64,000 nucleotides of DNA. It comes from Sclerotinia nivalis (Eukaryota > Ascomycota > Leotiomycetes > Helotiales > Sclerotiniaceae). Below, in pieces: positions 33,285 through 45,381 of this stretch. The position numbers were made by a program, and so were the translations under genes. The stretch's first letter is position 1. Each line of letters opens with the position of its first letter. Under the pieces are notes generated by a model, which was not told the DNA's origin, made no database searches, and was given only the letters and a program-made list of their open reading frames with translations. The stretch is taken from NCBI GenBank assembly GCA_029531795.1, contig JAPEIS010000003.1, positions 3,202,050 to 3,266,049 on the forward strand, written 5' to 3'.

Positions 33285-36200
33285 TCATGGCTCTTCAAAT
33301 TCGCTAATGGGCTTGACTGGTTGTGGTTCCGGTGTGGTTTGCAACTTAGCCTTAAATTGCCCTACATCCGTGATAACACATGGTACAGTACCATTGCCTT
33401 CAGCCTTGACGGCAATAGCTTTACCATCACCATCTTCCGCATCTTTACAACTCTCATTGTTCATAGAAATAGTTTTTTGGTCTGCGTTTGCTTCTGACAA
33501 AGAGGTTCCTTGAGCAATGAGGTGAATCGAAAGTTTAGAACGAAGTGGAGAGGATGGTAGAATGAATTGATTGTAAAATTGGATCATATCTTCTTTGGTA
33601 AGTGCTTCGATGTGAGTAGCATCATGATGGACTTTTAAACGATTAGTACATAACTCAGTAGTATATAGGAGGGTATATAACTCACCAAGTTCAAAATCTA
33701 ACTCCTCCGATTCAATATGAGACCATAGACGATTTGATTCTTCATCCAAATTTTTCAATTTCTCCAATGTTTCAGCGATCAAGCTTCTCTTGTGTCCCTC
33801 AAATTCAGAAACCGACATGTTCTTCAGAGTTTGTGAATACCCAACCAAGAACAAATCGATTCGTTCTTCAAGATATTGTGGAGTTTTCTCACTTTGAATA
33901 GTAAAGGTATAAGCGATGGTGCCAGTTTCTATTGAAATACCACTGGATGCAGTGTATCCTAACTGCTCCTTCGTTCGTAGTCGATCAAATGCTGGTTCAT
34001 GAATCATTTGCTCAAGAAGAAGAGTCTTGGCTCGTTGAGAACGGTTAGTATCATCTCCAACAAATAAAACGTATTCTGTACAGTGATTGACACTGGCTAG
34101 ATCTTTCAACTTCTTGTGATAAACATAATTGGCTCCAGGTGGAAAGATAAAAGATTTGTTTATCGGCCATTGAGTTTGTGGTAGGACTCCTGGCTTGAGA
34201 ATGCTTAGTGTTAAATCGGCCAATTTCAAAGCTTTCTTCTTAGGAAAGTTTCCATGTACAAGAGTTTCAATGTGCATCTGTCTTAAGAGACGTGGATAAA
34301 ATTGCTGAATGTCGGCCGCAGTAACATCTAATAACGCGGATAAAGATTCCTCATTGGTGCAGCCTTTCTCGCTACTGAGCCATCTTAGACAATCATTGAC
34401 TTGAGTGGAAGGTTGTTCAAAGTCCCAATTCTTTAAACCTCTTGCCAGTCTCTCCTTAATGATTTCAAATCGATCTTGTTTGACTTCAAGGTCTCTCATA
34501 GTAGTCAAGACCTTCTCCAAAAGAACTGGGAGCTTCTCATTGTATCCGCAAACATTAATAGTTAAGCCCATTGAATGATTAGAAATATAATAAATAACTC
34601 CTGCACGCCCAGCATTATAGGCATATTCCTTCAGTAAATCATAGACTAAATTGGTGTACAAATTTGCTTTGACAAAATTTTCTGCAGTGGCCATTGACAA
34701 AGAATTTCTGCACTTGATAAAAATACTCCCTTTTGGAACCCAGAAAGTATCATCTAAAAACGAATTAGCTATAATTTCTTGTATATCAAGGGAAATTTCT
34801 GACCTTTCTTAAACCATACTCTTACCGAATCATCATTTCTGATCAACTTAGGGGAAATGGCGGGTGTTTCGATTTCCTTTTTTTCAACCTCGAGTCGAGT
34901 CGGAATGAATTCATTCACGTGAGGTAAATGTAATTCTGGGAAACGTTCTCCTTTCTTGCTTGTAGCAGCCTTTTTGATCTCCTCCAAGAAATCTGCTGGA
35001 ATCTTCTCGTATTTGTATTCTGTACCATACCACTTTTCCTTCGAATCCCAACCATCTGGGAAAGTTTGAGAAGAGATTTGCATACGGAAGTTATCAGCTC
35101 TTAAACAATTGAGTCCAGCAGATATTTTTTCTGCATCAAACTTTCGAAGCCTGCTATAGCCACTGAGTAACCATTCTCGAGGTAATGGCGTTTGCATGAC
35201 GGCACTTGTTTTGCTAGTAAATCCGCTAGCTGTAGTCTCTTGCATGCATTGGAAATCAGTATCGGCTAAACGCTTCCTCTCCTCAAAGATCTATTCTTGT
35301 GGTGGTGTATCTTTTAGTAATGCGATATACTGGAAGACAACCTTGACAACTTCTTTGTAGTTCTTAAGACCATCTTCTGTTAGACGGATTTGACAATTGA
35401 ATAGACCAAGTGTTCCAGGACATGTAGGAGAGAGGTCTAAATGGATTAGTATAGATTTATTAATCACGAGGAGCCAGGATTTTCGCCCAGCCTCCTTTCT
35501 AAGAACTCAAACTTACATGCATTTGAGGCATCTGCCCACCCCTTAGACTTGTTATATGATATGATACTACCTAGTCCTCCATGTCCAATAAGATATGCCA
35601 AATATCGACTTGGTTGAGATTCGAATAAAGGTTCTTCATCAATGAAGGGAAATGAAATGGTTAAAGTCCGAGAATCCATAACTGGTTTAACAAAACATTG
35701 GGTCAAAAGTTGGTCTGATCCATAAGGCTGTTCATCCTCCCATCGGTTTTGTGGCAAGTTCTTATTTCGTACACTGGCGAAAAGATCTGCCGCCCATGAT
35801 TCCAACTTATCCAATGGTTCTCTTCCCAATATTACAAGCTTCATGCGATTTGCAGAATAATGTTTATCATAGAATTCCATAAACTTTTCCCGAACATTGA
35901 TTCCCCGCGATTCTGGTTGTATTTTTAAAACCTCCAAGTTCCCTATCGCGAAGCGGCAATAAGGGTGTTTTGGGTTCGATAATGATTTATTCAATTGATG
36001 TAATCTCCATTGATCATTCTGTAAGTTATTCTTATGCTCCGAATCTACAGCCTTCAATTCCCTGTCCAAAGTTGATCCGAGGAACAGAGGATCTATGAAG
36101 AATTGTGCGAATCGATCGAGAGCACCATAAAAAGGCGAAGGGGTCGATTCTCTTGAGTCTCCATTTTCCCCTGATTTCGCAGCAACCTCAAAGTAATAAT

Positions 36201-36728
36201 TTGTAGATGTGGCACCGGTATGTGCATTGGAACTTCCGGAATGGGAAGCAAGGTACTGTCTATAATCATTTTCAACAGGATGCTATTTAAATGGTTAGTC
36301 TATATAATCAATCAATATGGAAGATGTGCAAAAGTGCGCCACCTTTCCAGACAAAGGGTATACAATACCTTTTTGGTTCCCATGAAAAGTAGATGCTAAA
36401 AGGAAAGTTTATATTAGCATGCTTTCTCTTATTATTGAAAATAGTCATATTTTACCTCGACAGCATGCGCCATACCAGGTAAATCTTCAGGATCACTGAA
36501 ATTTCCCACATTGACATCCATAGCTGCAGATGCTTTGTCTGTTTCCGCATCATGAACGAGTAAAACCTCTAGCTGATTAGGAAGCTTAATGACTCGATAA
36601 GAACGATCATCTAAGCTGGGTTTTTCGAGTCGATCGGTGACTATCTCAAAAAGTCCATGATGTACTCTCTGTTCTCTCAAAAAACTTTCGGGAGCGATGG
36701 GGCTCTTTGATTGAGTTAAATTCGACAT
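33285..36728 (-). pseudogene. Insulysin-like M16 metalloprotease (Ste23/IDE family), five exons, one nonsense codon
   Basis: Exons on the minus strand: 36728-36456, 36395-36369 (a 27-bp micro-exon), 36282-35517, 35436-34804 and 34753-33285. All have GT..AG borders and matching phases, giving 1055 codons plus stop, the usual family length. The inverted zinc motif HAVEH is assembled across the first intron (88-92), followed by LLFMGTKK and SGSSNAHTGATSTNYYFE. Later blocks are SRYLAYLIGHGGLGSI (family usually GHEGxGS, so one Glu is lost) and PPQE*IFEE. The stop is TAG at 35293-35291, exactly where family members have Trp (TGG), so a single G-to-A explains it. The rest, including RTKEQLGYTASSG, is intact. 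The family degrades short peptides and, in yeast, helps a-factor maturation. As written it makes only the N-terminal half unless read through. Confidence 0.88.
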
Positions 36729-37066
36729 ATTTGTTGTGAGAGTCGAAGAGAACCTTGAAAAGAATGATGGAATTTTTAAGGATTGTAAAAAAGGAGGATT
36801 GGTATCTCAAAATCTCAAGTTTTGGTGATAATTTGCAAAGGATGATTGAGAATATTGGTGTTATTTAAGTCTGCCAAGGTCAATCTTGGATTTTGAGCCA
36901 GTGAATAATGGATATGGGTCTAACGTCTGTGCGAAGGTTGATAGGAAGACGAGTTTCCATGCTTGACCAATTGTCGAGCTTTCACACCCTTTCCACTCTA
37001 AACGAGCTGAAAAACTTGTCAAATTGGCTTGATCACACTTGAACTCCCCAATTGGAAATCAACAAG
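36729..37066. other. Promoter-side region of the insulysin-like gene
   Basis: No ORF or repeat recognised; probably the 5' flank of the minus-strand gene that starts at 36728. Confidence 0.4.
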
Positions 37067-37372
37067 GGCCATGCTCAGCGAACTCGAACTAGCCCCTGGC
37101 AGCCGGATACATACTGATACCATGTAGATACGAATACCTGATGGCGCAGATGTGCATGACCAGGTTGTTCTACATTTTTACTTATTTACATTGGTGTAAG
37201 ATCAATAGATGAGCAGGGGCCATGTTCAGCGAGCTCGAACTAGCCCCTGACAACCGGTTAAATATTGATATCGCATATATAAGAATACCTGATGGCGCAG
37301 TGCAGGTATGCATGATTGACTAGGCTGTCGTGCGCTTTGACTTATCCAAGCCAGTATAGGATCAGCATTTTA
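37067..37372 (+). repeat. Subtelomeric repeat unit, two tandem copies of about 151 bp
   Basis: Units start GGCCATGCTCAGCG at 37067 and GGCCATGTTCAGCG at 37218 and share ACTCGAACTAGCCCCTG and AATACCTGATGGCGCAG. The same unit recurs inverted at about 45382-45590 and once more in direct orientation near 45750. No coding potential seen. The internal spacer differs between copies more than the GC-rich core. Confidence 0.8.
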
Positions 37373-37560
37373 AAGCAAGTATATCACATTCTAGGATGAG
37401 GTGATGGGCTTACACGGGGCCTTGTTACATTTCTAGCAAATATGATATACCTTTTTACTTTATTTAGTCCATTTAACACCAGGGAGCAGTTGATGGGCAC
37501 GAATAAGACAATCTATTCAGTCAAAAGTCTACTATTAGAGTGATGGGTTGCGGGACGGAT

Positions 37561-37788
37561 TTATCCCCTGGTTAATATGACTGTTATATAATCGTATACA
37601 AATGAGAACTCCCGAATATATTCATCAATCTGCTTTCGTAAATTAATATCGATCTTGTGTTGATCCCGCAAACGTCGGACAATGGGGCTTGGGGCAATTG
37701 CGAACTTACACATAGTACAAATCAACACATTGGACTCAATATTCAACGCTACCAGACGAGTTAATTCTTGGGGGATGGGTTGTGCCAT
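37561..37788 (-). pseudogene. OrsD/DUF3505-like zinc-finger fragment
   Basis: A 75-aa frame holds VLICTMCKFAIAPSPIVRRL then RDQHKI: a CxxC pair followed by ..LR..H, the shape of the C2H2-like finger in fungal OrsD (DUF3505) proteins. In those proteins the domain is near the N-terminus of much larger products, including some subtelomeric helicases. Here nothing recognisable continues on either side, so it is probably a fragment. Family call moderate; function unknown. Confidence 0.5.
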
Positions 37789-38385
37789 GACTGTGCTTGA
37801 TATCTTGAGATTTTTGAACGAATTAGATATTTGTGTGGATGGGATTCATGAGCTTGGGGTTAACTAGATTACACTGTATTACTGCATGGAACGCAAACGT
37901 TAATTTCTCCGCTCAAAAAAACCAGATTACACTATAATCTCCGAGAACTAATGTTAGGTTGAATTGTTCTTGACTAAAGAGAGTGATTCTAATAGAATAA
38001 AAACATATGACATTGACTCCAGATGATTCCATTGAAGCTACCATACGTCCTTGAATGAATGAAATTGTGACCGCAACCATCGAGGCAGGAAATTTCGACC
38101 AAGACAAAACCGCCCTTCCCTCCTCCCCCAAAGTGTGAAACCATAAGATTCCCCTGAGTTAATAATTGAAATAACACTACCACAACCTATTCTTGTATTA
38201 CCACATCACAAATTAATCCTTCATTTAGTTCACGAAAAACTCTACAATAACTTGACAGAAACTTTCCATTCGCCATTTCTACTATTTCCTATAACTCTTC
38301 TACATTCTCTGACCAGATAAACTTATAACCATTTGTAACAATCTATCTTTGAACATCATCATAAAATTACATCATACCAAAATAG
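37789..38385. other. AT-rich flank of the full-length LINE, no gene
   Basis: No recognisable coding sequence. The stretch ends at the 13-bp target duplication of the LINE. Confidence 0.45.
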
Positions 38386-38661
38386 TCAGCAGCGAGTACA
38401 TCTTCTTCACACACAACAAATTTCGAAGAATAAAATTTCTTCGAAATACGATCAGTTCTTCCTTTTATTTAATAAAGAAATACTCCCAAAATCCATTCCA
38501 ATTGTTTTTAAGTGAATCGGCCCAGTAGTTGTTGTGATACTGTCGTCGCCGCTCAAAACACGAAACTTACACGAAAATTCGCGTAAAAACTCTTTCCAAC
38601 TTCCCTCAACTCTTCTTCTTATTGAGCGTATAAGGTTCTGATAGGTTTATCAAATCTAATA

Positions 38662-40131
38662 ATGGACTCTCCGATGGAAGGATCCTTTGGATCATCTCCT
38701 GAACCTACTCCCCCACGAGTAATAGTGATGCTAGGCTCTCCAACATCCAGCCCCTCCATCATGGACCCAATCCCCCCATCCAGAAACCCCTTCACAATAC
38801 AAAAATCACCCAATCTCTTGAGTCCCACCCCAGCCCAATCCTTCAATTCGCAAAGGCAGCTAGATATTCTCAGTTCAGATGATCCCTTCCGATCCCCTGA
38901 CAAATCTATCCCCTTCAAAATTAATAACAAACGACGCCGACAATCAATCAATTCCGGAATCAAGCCATCATCCGCTAAACAAGCGATTGAAGGAGCTAGA
39001 GATCTTCTAGTTCTAACAGCATCATTAGAGAAATCCTTCGAAGAACAATCTAAGGTCCTAGATCTAATCGAAATCTTCAGAGAATACCTTGAAAAAGGGA
39101 AACTTTCGAAGGCTTCCAATATCATTACTTCTCAAATCAACCATCTCGAAACCGTCACCAGAAAAATCGAAACACAAGCAAACCACTTAGCCGATCTCTC
39201 TAATCAATCTACTCCTCTCATTATTGGGAAAAAACCTTCTGCACCCAACAATACTAGCTATGCTTCAGCTGTAAAAGCCAACGAATGGAATGTCGTCTCC
39301 AAAGGCAAAACCAATAAACAAAATCCTCCGGAAAAATCACAAAAGAAGGAAGATGGTTCAAACAAACGTTTAATCCTTATCAATCCCCTTATTCCCAATC
39401 CAGATTCCTTTTCTCCTCTTATGGTGAGAAACCAAATGAACGAAGCATTCATGAAAGCCGGAATCAAAGGTTCCGTTATCTCAGCTATTACTATTTCCGT
39501 CAATAACAATATCATTATAACTACTAATGATCTATTCACCTTTCAATTCCTTCTGGAAAAGACATCAATTTGGAACCAGTTCTTAAAATTCGAAAGGATT
39601 CAAAAAGATCAAATTTGGCACAAAGTGATTATTTACAAAATCCCCATAAAGAAATTCTCAGGGCTTAAAGGTATGGATTTTATCAAAGATGAGATTAAGA
39701 CTTTCAATATTGGTCTTTTCTTAATAGAAACTTCTTATTGGTTTACTTCAGTAATCAAACGATCGATTCAGAAAGAGAGAACAATAGTTATTGTTTTTGC
39801 TACCGAAAGAGAAGCTGAGTTAGCTATCCGAAAAAGACTATATATCGCAGGGATCAGTATGAGAGTAGAAAAATTCTACTCCTCTTTTTCAAGCTCTCAA
39901 TATCAAAAATGCCAAGGATTTGGCCATCAAGAATCACATTGCAGAAAGCCCCCTGCTTGCGGGCTCTGTAGCAACAAACACTCTACAGCCGGTCACTTCT
40001 GTATGGTCTGCTAAACAAAAGGCAAACCATACCAACATCTTGTAATTAAATGCGCCAATTGTCAAGGAGAGCATAAAGCAAACTCGAAAATCTGTGAAAT
40101 ATACCAAGCAACTACGAAGAAACCTAATTAA
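38662..40131 (+). pseudogene. LINE ORF1: RNA-binding gag-like protein, one in-frame stop
   Basis: 489 codons before the terminal TAA at 40129-40131. N-terminus Ser/Pro-rich (MDSPMEGSFGSSPEPTPP). A basic patch is KINNKRRRQSIN (about 90-102). Coiled-coil helix about 115-190. C-terminal CCHC-type knuckles: CQGFGHQESHC, then CGLCSNKHSTAGHFC, and CANCQGEHKANS beyond the stop. The premature TAA (40012-40014) stands where the minus-strand copy has CAA (Gln). By family it binds the element RNA and forms the RNP. Confidence 0.88.
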
Positions 40132-43100
40132 TGTTATACAACGATATTCGCATCCTTCAAATTAACTTAAATAAGAGTCCTCAAGCTACCGAAAGTGCTC
40201 TTCAATTGGCCTTGGAACTTAATATCGATCTGATACTCATTCAAGAACCGTGGATCCTCTCAAATCCTGAGAAAGATTACTCGTCTACTAGATCGATTGC
40301 ACATTCCAGTTTTACTCAACTCTTCCCAAATCACTCTTCAAACCTCCGTCCCCGCACCTTAACTTATATCTCGAAAAGCTTCAAGCTATTAGTCGCTTTA
40401 GCTTCCGATTCCCCAAAAGACCCTGATATGCAAATTATCGATATTTCAGAGGGAAATCACACAGTCCAACTCCTAAATATCTACAATGAAGCCGATCAAG
40501 CGAAAGAAAAAGGACATACCATTGAACGATGCCTTTTCAATACCTCTCTTTCTCATCATACTATCCTTGTCGGAGATTTCAATTCCCATCATCCATGGTG
40601 GGACCCTTTTTCGAACAAAAGTTCAAACGCTGATCAATTAGCTGAGTGGTTTGAAGACCATAACCTTACAATTATGAATGAACCGGGTATTAGCACATTT
40701 TATCGAACGAATATGACAAACCCAAGTGTGCTAGATCTCACTTTAGCTACGGAAGCTATATCACTTAATATACTTGATTGGCAAGTTCTCTTTGATCTTG
40801 GATCAGATCATTTAGGGATTATGTTCGAAGTGAAAGGTATATTGCCTTCTATACAATAAGTCCCGTTGTCAAGATACAATACAAAGCGAACAGATTGGGA
40901 TAAATTCATCTCAATACTCAAAACAGAAATTTCGACATCCATAATCCTGAACTCCAAGGATTACCTTGATCTTTCTATTCTAGAATCCGATTCCCTTGAT
41001 GCTCTGAATGATCAAAGCCAACTAGTAAAAACATTCGACGAAGCTGCTAAAGAATTCACTCAAATTATTACTAGATCAGCGAAAGCCAGTATTCCGAAAC
41101 TCAAAACAACCAAGAAAGTGAAGCCTTGGTGGTCCACTGAGTTGAAAGCCCTTCGGAAACGTCTCGCATCGGCTTACGATACCTCCAAACAATACCCCGA
41201 GGACGATATGTTCAAGAAGATCTATCAATCGGCAAGAAATCATTACTTTCAAGCTATCAAAACAGCTAAAAAGAATCATTGGAATGAATTTCTTGAAAAG
41301 GAGGATACTCAAACGATTTTCAAAGCAATGTCCTACACAAAAGATCTTCAAACTGAAAGGATCCCGAATATCCGTTTCAGCCCTTCTCAACTCGAAAGCT
41401 CATTCGAAGGAAAATGTTCGGCATTCAGATCAACCTTGTTCCCTCCCCCCCCAATTACCCCAGCACCCATATGGGAAGGGTACAAACAATCGAACAAATG
41501 GGATTGGCCCAAACTCACCGAAAGTGAACTTTTTAATGCTTGCTCAACCAAGATAAAAGGAAAGACTCCTGGTTCAGACGGAATTACTTAGGAAATCATC
41601 ATCCAAGCTTACAAAGCAATCCCCACAACTTTCTTCACCTTATTCAGCAATTTAATCAATCTCGGGTATCACCCTTCTTGTTGGAAACAAGCTACAGGAG
41701 CTATACTCAAGAAACCCTCAAAACCAGACTATTCTATTCCAAAAGCATACAGAGTTATTGCTCTTCTCAACTGTTTAGACAAGATAAGCGAAAGAATCCT
41801 AGCTCAAAGACTTAGTTATCTAGCTGAAACGACGAAATTGCTTCACCACTCTCAAATGAATAGCAAACAAAAGAAATCAGCAATTGATACAGTTCTTCTA
41901 CTTACTACAGAAATCGAAAGAAACTCAAGGATCCAAAAGAAAACCTCAGCTCTCTTTTTGGATGTTAAAGGAGCTTTCGATTATGTATCCAAAAACCGAC
42001 TTTTAGATATCTGCAAGAAGTTACATCTTCCAACTAGTCTCATAGCTTGGATCTCATCATTTCTGAAAGAAAGACTACTCAAACTCGCATTCGATGTTCA
42101 AACAGAGTCGTTCAAACCAATCAATACTGGAATCCCCCAAGGAAGCCCTATATCACCAATCCTCTTCTTAATCTATATTCGAGATCTCTTTCAATCGAAC
42201 TCGGTTGGATTTCTTTCATATATTGATGATATAGCCTTGATCACTCACTCTACCAGCTGGAAAAAGAATATTCTTACTCTCGAAAAAGCAGCTACAAATA
42301 TCTATACTCTTGGTGAGAAAAACGCCATCCAATTCGATTTAGCAAAAACAGAGCTAATACATTTCTCTATATCCAAATATACAAAAGACGCTTCGATCAA
42401 GTTACCCAATCTCGAGATTGTTCAACTTTCGATACTAATCAGATGGTTGGGTGTATAGTTCGATCCTGGTCTTAGCTTCAAACAACACGTTACAATCAGA
42501 GCTATTCAAGCCAAAGCCTCGTTCTATCGAATGGCTAGGCTAGCTAATATTGAGAAAGGACTTAGTCCCAAAGCCATGAGACAATTATATATGGCTTGCG
42601 TGACCAGTATAGCCGATTACGGTTCTATCATTTGGTGGAAAGGTCAAATTCAATTCAAGACAACTCTTCAATCAATTCAGAACCTAGCTTTTCGCAAGAT
42701 TCTAGGGGTCTTCAAAACCTCACCTATCAAACCAATGGAAGTAGAAGTAGTCCTTTGCCCTCCAGAAGTCAGATTAAATGCTGGAATAAAGCAATATGCT
42801 TTCAGATTATTAAAAATCTCCCGGTCACATCCAATCAATCAAATTATATCGAAGCTGGTTGCTGAAAAGGAGAATCAGGATGCGATTTCTACTCCACAAA
42901 GAAAGTATCCAAAACCCACTCAACTCGAAAGAATCAATAATTCAATCAGAGAAGAATACGATTCCCTCGTTTTAGAAAAAATTGATCACTTCCACTTCCC
43001 CCCTTGGAAAAGGGATATTCCATACAAAATCAATATCAGCAAACTACCCAAGGAAGATGCTGCAATCATACACAATCTAGCTTTCAAATATAGAAGCAAA

Positions 43101-44087
43101 AACACCATCGTTATATATACAGATGCTTCGTCAACCTTGGAAGGGATAGGAGTAGGAATCGGGATCGTCGCTATTTCGGCCAGCGATCAAGTTCTTCACA
43201 AAGAAACACTCAATATTGGTGTAAATCAATTAGTGTATAATAGTGAACTTCTTGGAGTCACAAGAGCAATCGAATACGCAAGTTCCATAGCTCAATCAGG
43301 CCAGAAATTCAAGATCTACTCTGATAATCAGGCCGGACTTTACCGATTGAAAACACCTTCGGATGCTCCTGGTCAAACATGCCAAATCAGAGCAATCAAG
43401 GCCACAGAAACTCTCATAAGGAAAGGAGCCGAGATCTCCCTCAATTGGGTCCCTGGGCATACCTCGGTGGAAGGAAACGAACTAGCCGATGCCCTTGCAA
43501 AAGAAACTACAAGACTAAGATCATCGTCGAACGAAACTAGCTTTGCCTCATTAGGAATGGATATCAAAAGAACGAAATCTGAAGATTGGATTATCCTTCT
43601 CAATACAAACAACCCCCGACAATCATCATCATCATATGCAAAAACTTACCCTTGGAAAACCAGCTCAAAAATCGGTATCCCAGGGAATATCAAAAGAAAT
43701 ATCATCAATGTCCTTTTCCAATTAAAGATTGGTCACGGATACTTCAAATCATATTTACAACGCTTTGGAATCTCGGCAAATGATAAATGTAGATGTGGAA
43801 AAAAAGAAACTCCTGATCATTTATTACTCAGCTGCCCTTTATATAAGAAAGCAAGAAGAAAACTCAAAGAAAATAACCCATTATCTAGACTCACTATGAA
43901 ATACCTACTTCATACCAAAGCAGGAACAATCAAAACCCTCGAGTTCATCGATACAACAAGAATAGCTACTAGATCATGGTATCTCAAACGAATACAAGGA
44001 GAAGAAGGAGAGGTAGAAGCAAGAGGAGCAAAAGGAGCAAAAGGAGCAGGGGAAGAGACGAATAATGAAATTGAAAGAAGGGTGTAA
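40131..44087 (+). pseudogene. LINE ORF2: APE endonuclease, reverse transcriptase, RNase H; three in-frame stops
   Basis: 1318 codons in one frame. APE endonuclease 40131-40850: LQINLNKSPQATESAL, LILIQEPWI, VGDFNSHHPWWDP and SDHLGI. Reverse transcriptase about 41580-42460: KTPGSDGIT, LDVKGAFDYVS, GIPQGSPISPILFLIYI and the catalytic FLSYIDDIALITH. RNase H about 43110-43560: IYTDASSTLEGIG, IYSDNQAGLYRL, WVPGHTSVEGNELADALA, with the D/E/D residues present. C-terminal knuckle CRCGKKETPDHLLLSC. Stops: TAA 40857, TAG 41589 (CAG in the other copy) and TAG 42456 (where LINEs usually have WLGVxF). All other blocks look intact, so activity was lost recently. Function is target-primed reverse transcription in the nucleus. 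Confidence 0.93.
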
Positions 44088-44382
44088 ATCCTTCTACAAT
44101 TTTAAATAAATATTATTTCTTTTGTTATCTCTATAATATGCTTCAGCGTTTGTAGGGCGGGATTATTCCTCAGGATTAGTTTTCACTTCCCTTATTCAAC
44201 TCAAAAGATTGAGTTTATCTCAATCATTTAAATCATGTACTTAGCCAGGCCTATAAGCCAGCTTACCTTCATTATGTTATCTGTTAGGGGTTCGTAAGAG
44301 CCTCTAGCCGTCTTAGATAGTCTTAGACTCAGTGTAGACGTTAATTTAATCAATCAATCAATCAATCAATCAGCAGCGAGTA

Positions 44383-44922
44383 ATATATCTAATAGGTTAT
44401 CAAAGTTTTGAACTATTTCCTCAAAATCATAACTCAAACAGAAAAACGACCAATCGACTTTGTCAGATTCTGTTTCTCCGTAGTATATAATAAACACCAT
44501 AATTTTTTTCGTCTCCTATACTTTGAACAATACCTGGGCATTTTCTACAAAGCCGAAATCTGAATCGAACAATTTCTCGAAATAAAATGACTATACACTT
44601 AACATCGTCCTACATACTGTGATGATTCCATCCTGAGCTTCGAAATCAGTCGAATTAAAGAATTTGTCCTTCAAGTATACGATACTCGTAATTAGAAATC
44701 TGACGGACCCCTCATCGATAACTTTAAGCCAATATATTCCATTCAATTCACAGGCGCTTATCTTTTCGACTTCCGTATTTGCCTAAAACGACCTGATATA
44801 TCAAACAATGTTGAATAAAGTCTCTACTGAAGCTTGTTTAAGAAGTATATCAACAAATCCAATCTTCTGAAATTAATCTTTAATCACCGCATTGAAGTTG
44901 CATAGTAATTAGAAGAATACAT
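44383..44922. other. AT-rich region, no gene
   Basis: No recognisable ORF; the tandem repeat follows directly. Confidence 0.4.
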
Positions 44923-45373
44923 CTTGTTCAAGAAGAAATTTGACCTCAAAACTATCACCACCCTCGCAAAATGTGTCTTCAAATAGCTTGTTCAAACCGA
45001 TGAGTACTTTAGAGAACTCGGCACCTTGTTCAAGGAGCAATTCGACCTTGAAATTGCCACCATACCTGCAAAATGCATCCTCGAATAGCTTGTTCAAGCC
45101 GCTGAGTACTTTGGAGAACTCAACACCTTATTCAACGAGAAACTCGACCTTAGAATTGCCACCATACATACAGAATATATCTTCAAATAGCTTATTCAAG
45201 CCACTGAATACTTTGGAGAACTCGGCACCTTGTTCAAGGAGCAATTTGACCTCAAAACCGTCGCCAAACTCGCGAAATGTGTCTTCGAATAGCTTATTCA
45301 AACCGCTGAATACTTTGGAGAACTCGGCACCTTGTTTAAGGAGCGATTTGACCCCAGAACTGCCGCATCTTCC
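44923..45373 (-). repeat. 102-bp tandem repeat, 4.4 units, possibly from ankyrin-like repeats
   Basis: Units start at 44923, 45025, 45127, 45229 and 45331 (partial), each exactly 102 bp (34 codons). On the minus strand each reads about VELLLEQGAEFSKVLSGLN then KLFEDAFCRYGG. The pattern LLLEQGAE..G..A..GG resembles the fungal ankyrin repeat (..LLLEKGAEVN..). A stop in the third unit and loss of flanking frame show it is not an intact gene. An open plus-strand frame through the same DNA (SSNSLFKPLSTLENS repeats) is a by-product of the 3n period. The tandem array is certain; ankyrin ancestry is tentative. Confidence 0.75.
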
Positions 45374-45381
45374 ATTTACAC

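Larger units (their letters stand above)
38386..44382 (+). mobile_element. Full-length Tad-like LINE, near-intact, with 13-bp target duplication
   Basis: The element spans 38399-44369 (5.97 kb) between identical 13-mers tcagcagcgagta (38386-38398 and 44370-44382). It has a 263-bp 5' UTR, ORF1 (38662-40131), ORF2 (40131-44087) overlapping as TAATG, a 3' UTR and an (AATC)n tail instead of poly(A). Each ORF stays in one frame throughout; the only visible damage is one stop in ORF1 and three in ORF2. RNase H inside ORF2, CCHC knuckles in ORF1 and fungal host fit the Tad/I group of non-LTR elements. It is the best-preserved member of a family with at least four copies or fragments in this window. 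Confidence 0.95.
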
